Source: JARYMI01 sp964550915
Lineage (GTDB): Bacteria > Acidobacteriota > Aminicenantia > Aminicenantales > UBA8522
Length of the DNA: 5,911 nt
Assembly (NCBI GenBank): GCA_964550915.1
Contig: CAZKBY010000158.1
Location: forward strand, 1-5,911
Direction of reading: 5' to 3'
Shown here: piece by piece, positions 1-4,635 of the stretch
Numbering within the stretch: the stretch's first letter is position 1
How the letters are laid out: every line of letters begins with the position of its first letter
Notes under the pieces: generated by a model
Database searches by the model: none
What the model saw: only the letters and a program-made list of their open reading frames with translations
Told to the model about the DNA's origin: nothing
Translations under genes and position numbers: made by a program

Positions 1-22
1 GTTCGTGCTAATTCGTGGCTAA
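1..22. repeat. Short direct-repeat element, two units, overlapping the usp stop codon
   Basis: The first 22 bases consist of two copies of a 10-11 bp unit: TTCGTGCTAA at 2-11 followed at once by TTCGTGGCTAA at 12-22. The second copy has one extra G. The element is cut by the window edge, so its true length and copy number are unknown. Read on the minus strand it begins with TTAG, which supplies the stop codon of the universal stress protein gene. The pattern resembles short interspersed intergenic repeats I associate with several unrelated bacterial genomes, but this is from memory and unverified. Confidence 0.5.
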
Positions 23-768
23 CAGATCTTGTCCAAAATCCTGTCCAGCTCGCCGGCCGAATAGTATTCTATCACAATCTTGCCGCCCTTGGACTTCGAT
101 GTGACGCTCACCTTGGTGCCCAGGGCCTTCTTGAGCTTTTCCTCGACAGCCTTGAACATCTCGTCCACCAGCCTAAATTCATGGCCGAAAAGCTCGAGGA
201 CATAGAGGAGGGTGAGGGAGGCGCCGAGCCTCTTGGCCAGATTCCAGGCATAATCCCTTTCCGCCTCTTCTTCCTTGGCAAAGTCCGTGGGGACCAGAAT
301 TTTTTTCGCCCCGAGCGTCCGTCTGCCTTTTTTTATTACAAGGACCGGGGCGGGCGAATGCCTGAGGACATGATTGGCCACGCTCCCAATAAGAAGCTTC
401 TCCAGGCCCGACTGCCCTTTTTTACCCATGACGATGAGATCGACCTTTTCTTTCTCGGCCGTCTCGATGATCTTTCTGGCCGCCGACCCCTCGGCCACGA
501 TGATCTTCTTGAAAGAAATTCCTCTTTTCTGTTCGAGGGACTGGATCCGGTTACGGGCCTGGCTCTTCGTTTCCTGGCCCCGCCCGATGAGCTCTTGCTG
601 GATGATCATGGCGTCTTCGTATATCGCAGGCATCAAGTCGGGCGCTACATGAAGAGCCGTTATCTTGGCGGAAAAAGCCCTGGCGAAAAACTCGGCGTAG
701 CGGAGCGCATCCTGGGCTTCAGGGGAAAAGTCGGTCGGCCAGAGGATATGTTTCAAAAAGCCTTTCAT
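19..768 (-). CDS. Tandem universal stress protein (UspA family), second domain cut short
   Basis: Cytoplasmic universal stress protein of 249 aa with two Usp domains. Domain 1 spans residues 1-145: it opens with HILWPTDFS, a typical first strand with the Asp of the nucleotide site, and ends with the ATP-binding motif G-2x-G-9x-G-S at G115, G118, G128 and S129, then PVLVI. Domain 2 starts at KKILVPTDF (156-163) but stops at residue 249, after about 97 residues. It lacks the last strands and the glycine-rich ATP loop that a full domain of about 140 residues carries. The stop codon lies inside a short direct repeat. I chose the ATG at 768 because AGGAG at 777-781 sits 8 nt before it; an in-frame TTG at 789 would place that site inside the gene. 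It lies 26 nt behind the PRiA4-like gene, probably on one transcript. Domain 1 probably binds ATP and domain 2 cannot do so in the usual way. The exact cellular role is unknown, as for most Usp proteins. Confidence 0.9.
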   Translation of the reverse strand: MKGFLKHILWPTDFSPEAQDALRYAEFFARAFSAKITALHVAPDLMPAIYEDAMIIQQELIGRGQETKSQARNRIQSLEQKRGISFKKIIVAEGSAARKIIETAEKEKVDLIVMGKKGQSGLEKLLIGSVANHVLRHSPAPVLVIKKGRRTLGAKKILVPTDFAKEEEAERDYAWNLAKRLGASLTLLYVLELFGHEFRLVDEMFKAVEEKLKKALGTKVSVTSKSKGGKIVIEYYSAGELDRILDKIC

Positions 769-776
769 CGCATTTT

Positions 777-781
777 CTCCT
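777..781 (-). promoter_or_regulatory. Ribosome binding site deciding the usp start
   Basis: AGGAG on the minus strand, 8 nt before the ATG at 768. It lies inside the reading frame if the upstream TTG at 789 is taken as start, so it argues for the shorter protein. Confidence 0.75.
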
Positions 782-794
782 TTCTTCAAAAGAT

Positions 795-1427
795 CTATTC
801 GCCCATTCCGATTTTGAGCCGGGTTCTCGGATTTTCAAATCTGACTCGCTGAGGATCAAATCTGTCTGGTTTCCACCTTCCTAGCCAGGTGAGGAGGCCA
901 TCTGAGTTATCTTTATTCTCAATAGCCTTTATACACTGATAATATCCGTAGATTCCTCCGCAGTCTTCGGGAGGACAAGCCAATTCGCCGGCCAGGCAAG
1001 CCGGATACGCTTTTCTCGACTCTCTGGGGGCTATTTTTTCGAGGACAACATCATGCTGCCAACCATCTCCATAATCATATGTATACAACGCTTTGTCCCG
1101 GGGTCTTATGAAAAAAGACTTGACTGGAACCTCTGTGGTCAACATCGTTCCTTCCTCTTCAAAATCTGGCTCAGCAAAAGGCGATTCGATCCGGATGTAT
1201 CCTCCCCTGGTCTCTTTGTCTTTAATCTCAAACATATGCAAGTGGTAGTCCAGCCATCCCATAGCATCTTGAATAGCCACATGCAAATCATAAAATGTAT
1301 AGCTTTCTGGAACCTGAATTCTTCGCCAGATTAAAGGCTTGGTTCCACGAAGAGTGATCTTAAATTGATAGACATTTTTGAAAAATCTTCTCCCAGGGAG
1401 AGTAATCCAGATTCCTTTTCCTGCCAT
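795..1427 (-). CDS. Plasmid pRiA4b ORF-3-like family protein
   Basis: Protein of 210 aa matching the PRiA4_ORF3 family (Pfam PF07929 as I recall it). Hallmarks are an N-terminal strand-rich part with ITLRGTKPLIWRRIQVP (24-40), the helix DLHVAIQDAMGWLDYHLHMF (48-67), the conserved YDYGDGWQH (117-125), and the cysteine segment C144, C151, C156 in YPACLAGELACPPEDCGG followed by GYY. The family is widespread on plasmids and chromosomes, is sometimes called IS1096 passenger-like, and has no settled biochemical role that I know of. The three spaced cysteines could bind a metal, which is inference. Start: AAGGAG at 1435-1440 stands 7 nt before the ATG. A sigma70-like promoter lies upstream at 1481-1510. 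The stop is 26 nt before the usp start, so the two genes probably form an operon. I see no transposase or IS end nearby, so there is no sequence support for a mobile origin here. Confidence 0.87.
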   Translation of the reverse strand: MAGKGIWITLPGRRFFKNVYQFKITLRGTKPLIWRRIQVPESYTFYDLHVAIQDAMGWLDYHLHMFEIKDKETRGGYIRIESPFAEPDFEEEGTMLTTEVPVKSFFIRPRDKALYTYDYGDGWQHDVVLEKIAPRESRKAYPACLAGELACPPEDCGGIYGYYQCIKAIENKDNSDGLLTWLGRWKPDRFDPQRVRFENPRTRLKIGMGE

Positions 1428-1480
1428 GCTAAGACTCCTTAATTAACGAAATCATTTATCACTCCGTGACATCGACAAGG

Positions 1481-1510
1481 AGTATAAACTGGGAGTTCTG
1501 AGAGCGTCAA
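1481..1510 (-). promoter_or_regulatory. Sigma70-type promoter for the PRiA4-like/usp pair
   Basis: On the minus strand, TTGACG (1505-1510) is separated by 18 nt from TATACT (1481-1486). Each box is one base from consensus. Transcription would start near 1474, leaving a leader of about 45 nt that ends with the AAGGAG ribosome site. This is the best-looking promoter in the window and suggests that the two downstream genes are transcribed apart from the CNT gene. Confidence 0.6.
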
Positions 1511-1549
1511 GTTTTTGTGCCTGGCCGCCCCTGGCTGCTTTACCGTGCT

Positions 1550-1601
1550 CAGTTTGCTGACCGCCGACCTGAACAGATAGTTCGTTCCAGCTGCAAAACT
1601 G
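1550..1601 (-). other. Weak inverted repeat after the CNT gene
   Basis: CAGTTTGC at 1550-1557 and GCAAAACTG at 1593-1601 are inverted copies with one extra base in the second arm, separated by 35 nt. This sits directly behind the CNT stop codon and before the next promoter, where a terminator would be expected. The long loop and missing T tract mean it is not a convincing intrinsic terminator. Confidence 0.2.
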
Positions 1602-1603
1602 GA

Positions 1604-2914
1604 TTATCTTCCTAATAAGATGGAGCTGCCGGTGAAGAACGTGCCGGCCACCGCGCCCGTCATGAGTCCCACCAGGGTGGCAGCGAGAAGGGCCCTAAAG
1701 CCCAACCTCGACAGGTCCTTGGTGCGGGTCGGGGCCAGGGCGCCGATCCCGCCGACAAAAATGGCCAGCGAAGCGACGTGGGCGAAGCCGCACAGGGCGT
1801 AGGAAGCGATGAGACCCGAACGAGGATGAACGAGCGCGCCCTGGGCCAACAACCGGGCCAGGTCCTGGTAAGAGGCAACCTCGGTGGCCACTACCCTCTC
1901 GCCGATGATCTTGGCGATGGAAAGAGCATCGGCGGGGGGAATGCCGATAACGAGGGCAAAAGGATAAAAAATGTAGCCGAGAAGGGCCTTGAACGACCAT
2001 TCTTGTGTCCAGCCGAACCAGCTATTCAAGTAGCCGCCGCACCAGCCCAGGGCCAGGTCGAGCAGAGCCAGGATTCCCAGGAAAGCCAGGAGCAGGGTGA
2101 TGATTCCACCCAGCAGCCGCAAGCCGTTCCAGGCGCCGTTGATGATCGCCAGGATGAGGTTATCTTCTTTTTCGTAATGGGGTTTGATATCCACCCCGAG
2201 TGTCTTTGGCGTCTCCGTCTCGGGCATCAGCAGTTTGGAAATAACCAGGGTCGCCGGCGCGGCCAGGAATGAGGCGGAGACGAGGTGGCCGGCGATGGTC
2301 GGGATCTGTTGTTGAAGAAAAAAAACGTAGACAGCCAGGACGGTCGAAGCGATGGTGGACATCCCGGCCGTGAGAATGGTCGTGAGCTCGGAGCGCGTCA
2401 TTTCGGCCAGGTGCGGCCTGATGATGAGCGAGGATTCAACGCCGACAAAAATCTCGCTCGAGACACAGAGCGATTCGACGCCGCTCACTCTCATCAACTT
2501 CGTGAAAACGCGAGCGAAAAGCCGGACGAAAAAGGGCATGACACCCAGGAAATAGAGGGCGCCGACAAGAGCGGCAAAGAAGATGATCGTGGACAGCCCC
2601 TGGAAGGCTAAGATGCTGCCCAAAGAACTCTCTCCGCTTTGGCCCGTCGTCCCCGGAGGGATGGCTAACACGCCAAAGACGAAGCGCATCCCGGCCGAGG
2701 CGCTGTCGAGCACGGTGACGACGAGCCTGTTCACGATCAGGAAGAGCTTTGTCCCGACAGGAAGGACAAAAATGAAAAAAGCGAACAGGAACTGAAGTCC
2801 TATCCCCCAGAAAATGACCCGCCAGTTGACAACCCTCCGGTTGGCCGAAAGAAACCAGGCAAAAGCGGCCAGGATGAAGATGCCGGCAAAACTCACTGCG
2901 TTATAGGCGTCCAT
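1604..2914 (-). CDS. Concentrative nucleoside transporter (CNT) family permease, divergent binding site
   Basis: Inner-membrane permease of 436 aa, a usual length for the CNT/NupC family, which imports nucleosides with Na+ or H+. It is strongly hydrophobic, with repeated membrane segments from residue 8 to the end. Family hallmarks are SGVESLCVSSEIFVGVESSL (144-163), IIRPHLAEMTRSEL (164-177), LTAGMSTIASTVLAVY (181-196), and YALCGFAHVASLAIFVGG (372-389). The CNT signature GxKxxxNEFVAY appears as GERVVATEVASY (338-349): the ribose-contacting Glu is kept as E345, but Asn is Thr344. The usual GQTE loop reads GVE (158-160), keeping E160, apparently one residue shorter. The Asn of CGFAN is His379, while S382 is kept. 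I infer a member with altered or broadened substrate preference, or a distinct CNT subfamily. I chose the ATG at 2914 because GGGAGG at 2919-2924 precedes it, if only by 4 nt; an in-frame ATG at 2935 has no such site. A long palindrome lies just upstream in the probable leader. Confidence 0.9.
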   Translation of the reverse strand: MDAYNAVSFAGIFILAAFAWFLSANRRVVNWRVIFWGIGLQFLFAFFIFVLPVGTKLFLIVNRLVVTVLDSASAGMRFVFGVLAIPPGTTGQSGESSLGSILAFQGLSTIIFFAALVGALYFLGVMPFFVRLFARVFTKLMRVSGVESLCVSSEIFVGVESSLIIRPHLAEMTRSELTTILTAGMSTIASTVLAVYVFFLQQQIPTIAGHLVSASFLAAPATLVISKLLMPETETPKTLGVDIKPHYEKEDNLILAIINGAWNGLRLLGGIITLLLAFLGILALLDLALGWCGGYLNSWFGWTQEWSFKALLGYIFYPFALVIGIPPADALSIAKIIGERVVATEVASYQDLARLLAQGALVHPRSGLIASYALCGFAHVASLAIFVGGIGALAPTRTKDLSRLGFRALLAATLVGLMTGAVAGTFFTGSSILLGR

Positions 2915-2918
2915 CTGA

Positions 2919-2924
2919 CCTCCC
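2919..2924 (-). promoter_or_regulatory. Ribosome binding site deciding the CNT start
   Basis: GGGAGG on the minus strand, 4 nt before the ATG at 2914 (GGGAGGTCAG-ATG). Spacing is on the short side, but the match to the 16S tail is strong. The alternative ATG at 2935 is preceded by GCTGAAAC and has no match. Confidence 0.65.
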
Positions 2925-2947
2925 TTCCCGCCCATGTTTCAGCTGCG

Positions 2948-3064
2948 GTGAGAAGGGGTGGCACAGCGTTAATCCCCTCCCGCCCGCAACTGAAGGAGTT
3001 CCCCACGGGGAGATGGGGGGAGCGAGGACGGAAGGGGACGCGCTGCGACAGGACCCATTCTCAC
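2948..3064 (-). repeat. 117-bp imperfect palindrome between yggU and the CNT gene
   Basis: The ends are 12-bp inverted repeats with one mismatch (GTGAGAAGGGGT at 2948-2959 against ACCCATTCTCAC at 3053-3064). Reading the minus strand as RNA, more helices nest inside: GCAGCG (3046-3041) with 2968-2963, six pairs including one G-U; a 13-pair helix of 3038-3026 with 2973-2985 including two G-U; and a tip of UCCC/GGGA closed by CGUG at 3004-3007. That gives about 34 pairs. All three wobble pairs are A-C mismatches on the plus strand, so the structure favours minus-strand RNA, the direction of the flanking genes. It ends about 24 nt before the CNT ribosome site and no U tract follows, so it is not an intrinsic terminator. 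It could be a palindromic interspersed element (ERIC- or MITE-like) or a cis-acting leader structure; one copy cannot decide. Confidence 0.6.
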
Positions 3065-3097
3065 TCACGTTCATGATCATCAAGCAATTGCTGATCG

Positions 3098-3361
3098 TTA
3101 TGCATCAAAATCGATGGCAACGAGCTTGAGCTGTGATTTCTCGCCCCGGACGATCCGCACCCGGGACGGCGGAACCCCCAAATGCTCGGCCAGCCTGGCC
3201 ACGACCTCTCTGTTCGCCTCTCCCCTTTCGGCCACGGAAATGACGCTGACTCTGTATTCTCCCGGCGAAAGCATTTCAACCCCGGCCCGGCGTGAGCCCG
3301 GCCGAACCCTCACGGCGAGAAGCTTTTTCTCTGGCTCACGGGATTCCTTTTTCTTCTCCAT
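3098..3361 (-). CDS. yggU: YggU / DUF167 family protein
   Basis: Small cytoplasmic protein of 87 aa matching the DUF167/YggU family (PF02594), whose members are usually about 75-100 aa. The family pattern is clear: LAVRVRPGSRRAGVE (15-29), GEYRVSVISVAERGEAN (34-50), where most members have a small residue-rich loop ending GKAN, then a helix and the LGVPPSRVRIVRGEKSQLKLV segment (61-81). The molecular function of the family is unresolved. The first ten residues are charged and probably an extension. The ATG at 3361 follows the yggT stop by 19 nt and has only a weak purine stretch upstream (GAAAAG), so it may be translated by coupling to yggT. The yggT-yggU neighbourhood is found in many bacteria, including E. 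coli, which supports the call. A small 10-bp palindrome, AGCAATTGCT, lies just past the stop at 3083-3092. Confidence 0.9.
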   Translation of the reverse strand: MEKKKESREPEKKLLAVRVRPGSRRAGVEMLSPGEYRVSVISVAERGEANREVVARLAEHLGVPPSRVRIVRGEKSQLKLVAIDFDA

Positions 3362-3380
3362 CAGGATCTTTTCAAAAGCA

Positions 3381-3704
3381 TTAGTACAGAAGGCGCGCCC
3401 GCACTAACAGCCGTTGAGCATAGAGAGAGAGCGAGCCAACGAGAAAAGAATCGACGAATACGATGATCAGAGCCACAATGATCGGGCTTATGTCAAGCCC
3501 GCCCAGCCTGCGCGGCGGGGCAAGGCGACGGAAAGGCCGGAGCACGGGCTCGGTCAGCCGGTAGAGGATGAGGATGACCGGGTAAAGAGAAGGGACACTG
3601 ATCCAGGAGAGAATCGCCCGAACGATGACGATCCACAAATAGAGCATTAAGACGAGATGGAGAATCTTCGCCAGGGCAACGAGAAAATTCCCTAAAAAGA
3701 TCAC
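3381..3704 (-). CDS. yggT: YggT family integral membrane protein
   Basis: Membrane protein of 107 aa with the YggT fold (PF02325). A first hydrophobic segment (2-34) ends in RAILSW, followed by the conserved cytoplasmic loop LTEPVLRPFRRLAPP (50-64), then GGLDISPIIVALIIVFV (68-84), which begins the second membrane segment. The length is usual for a single-unit YggT; many others carry two units. The family is linked to cell envelope, division or osmotic functions in different bacteria, but no biochemical activity is settled. The start is a GTG at 3704, 9 nt after the DUF1573 stop codon, which suggests translational coupling. GAGGTGATC, a match to the 16S tail complement, overlaps this GTG rather than standing before it, and no in-frame ATG, GTG or TTG lies at a suitable distance downstream, so the exact start is less sure than the gene. 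It is followed closely by yggU. Confidence 0.9.
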   Translation of the reverse strand: MIFLGNFLVALAKILHLVLMLYLWIVIVRAILSWISVPSLYPVILILYRLTEPVLRPFRRLAPPRRLGGLDISPIIVALIIVFVDSFLVGSLSLYAQRLLVRARLLY

Positions 3705-3713
3705 CTCATGGTC

Positions 3714-4493
3714 TCAGCGGAGGATTTCTTTGTATTTATTAAAGAGCTCTTTGAGCTGCTCCCTGGAGATGATGTAGCCGGTCAGGTAGAGGGAAAGCGT
3801 TGAGCGCATCGGGTCGTTGGACTTGATCAGGATGTACTCCCTGACCGTGCCTGTTCTATCCTGAGCGGGGATCCTGACTTCAACGGCAGCTTCCTTTCTG
3901 GCCGCGATTTTCAGAGGCGAGGGAGCTGGCTTCCCCCTCACAAAAAAGGCGGCGTTGCGGTGGTTGAACTCGACCCTTAACTCGAGCTCACCCTTGTTCA
4001 TGACCTTTAGCGGAGCGCGCAGCTCGTCGCCGGCCAAGATAAGCCCGGCATCGTAGTTATAAGGGTCGATATCGACTCTCGGCGCTGGAGGAACCTCGAT
4101 ATCGGCTGAAACCTCAAGCTGGACGCGCTCTTGAGCGGGGTCGTTGGAATCAACGAAGATATGCTTGCTGACCCTGTCCCCATACCCCCTTGTGTCAAAC
4201 TTGACCTCGATCTTCCCCTGTTTTCCCGGAGCCAGCTTCTCATCTGAGACGAGCGCTGCCGTGCAGCCGCAGGATGTAGTCACTTTCTTGATGATGAGGG
4301 TTGCGTCGCCCTCATTGGTGAAGACAAACTCATGAGAGAGAATTTCACCCTGCTTGACTCTGCCAAAATCCCGGACGAGCTCCTTGAACTTTATGCGCGG
4401 CTCGCCGGCTTGAAGGGATATGCTTGTTAGGAAAAGAACCAGGGCAACTCCCGCCAGGGGCATTGCTCTTTTCCCTGCCAAACGCCTTTTCAT
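3714..4493 (-). CDS. Secreted DUF1573 protein with two Ig-like (ASH/Hydin-type) domains
   Basis: Exported protein of 259 aa. Residues 1-29 form a signal peptide: a basic start MKRRLAGKR, a hydrophobic core MPLAGVALVLFLTSI, and a likely cut after LQA. The first domain (about 37-128) is a clear DUF1573: DFGRVKQGE (42-50), then FTNEGDATLIIKKVTTSCGCT with C75-G-C77, the LAPGKQGKIEVKFDTRG segment, and DSNDP (115-119). A second, more diverged copy (about 137-240) has DAGLILAGDELRAPLKVMNKGE, lacks the CGC motif, and ends with KSNDP (224-228). The tail EQLKELFNKYKEIL (245-258) looks like an amphipathic helix. I read this as a periplasmic or surface protein with a binding or structural role; no enzyme activity is evident. 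The ATG at 4493 is chosen because AAGGAGGAG at 4496-4504 and a signal peptide follow; the open frame continues 45 codons upstream but crosses the promoter region. It is the first gene of the cluster with yggT and yggU. Confidence 0.88.
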   Translation of the reverse strand: MKRRLAGKRAMPLAGVALVLFLTSISLQAGEPRIKFKELVRDFGRVKQGEILSHEFVFTNEGDATLIIKKVTTSCGCTAALVSDEKLAPGKQGKIEVKFDTRGYGDRVSKHIFVDSNDPAQERVQLEVSADIEVPPAPRVDIDPYNYDAGLILAGDELRAPLKVMNKGELELRVEFNHRNAAFFVRGKPAPSPLKIAARKEAAVEVRIPAQDRTGTVREYILIKSNDPMRSTLSLYLTGYIISREQLKELFNKYKEILR

Positions 4494-4513
4494 AGCTCCT
4501 CCTTGCTTTAAAG

Positions 4514-4542
4514 AATGTACACTTTTTTGTCGGGATTGGCAA
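4514..4542 (-). promoter_or_regulatory. Probable promoter of the DUF1573-yggT-yggU cluster
   Basis: On the minus strand, TTGCCA (4537-4542) lies 17 nt before TACATT (4514-4519). The -35 box is one base and the -10 box two bases from consensus, with ideal spacing. Transcription would start near 4507, giving a leader of only about 14 nt that still contains the AAGGAGGAG ribosome site. Confidence 0.4.
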
Positions 4543-4553
4543 GAGAAAGAGGA

Positions 4554-4569
4554 CGGGACACGGTTCCCG
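4554..4569. other. Small dyad in the divergent promoter region
   Basis: CGGGA at 4554-4558 and TCCCG at 4565-4569 are inverted copies separated by 6 bp. The dyad sits between the two outward-facing -35 boxes (4537-4542 and 4594-4599), where an operator shared by both genes could lie. Five-base arms are common by chance, so support is weak. Confidence 0.2.
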
Positions 4570-4593
4570 CCTTGGACCCTCCCCATAGATTTT

Positions 4594-4622
4594 TTGGAAA
4601 TTGCCCCGAGTTTTGTTATCAT
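4594..4622 (+). promoter_or_regulatory. Probable promoter of the SH3b/beta-barrel gene
   Basis: TTGGAA (4594-4599), a 17-nt spacer and TATCAT (4617-4622), whose -10 box is one base from consensus. Transcription would start near 4629, only about 6-7 nt before the ATG at 4636 and about 30 nt before the in-frame ATG at 4660. Use of the first ATG would therefore mean an almost leaderless message. Confidence 0.4.
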
Positions 4623-4635
4623 TAACACACATTAA

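Noticed and set aside
181..852. Plus-strand open frame of 223 codons opposite the usp gene
   Set aside because: It runs antisense through a gene with clear Usp motifs on the other strand, and its translation has no recognisable domain. It is a codon-usage shadow.
795..1427. Insertion sequence or transposon around the PRiA4-like gene (IS1096 association)
   Set aside because: No transposase frame, terminal inverted repeats or target duplication flanks the gene. The family name alone is not evidence of a mobile element here.
1778..2272. Plus-strand open frame of 164 codons opposite the CNT gene
   Set aside because: The Gln/Gly/Asp-rich translation is the mirror of a hydrophobic membrane protein. 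The real gene is the minus-strand transporter.
2948..3064. Intrinsic terminator for yggU formed by the palindrome
   Set aside because: The hairpin is long and GC-rich, but no U tract follows on the minus strand; the next bases are CGCAGCUGAAAC.
2901..3083. Minus-strand 60-codon frame between yggU and the CNT gene
   Set aside because: It lies across the palindromic element and overlaps the CNT start out of frame. Its Pro/Ser/Gly-rich translation is typical of translated palindromic intergenic DNA.
4494..4628. 45-codon N-terminal extension of the DUF1573 protein from an ATG at 4628
   Set aside because: It would place a signal peptide inside the protein and run through the promoter region. The ATG at 4493 has a strong ribosome site.
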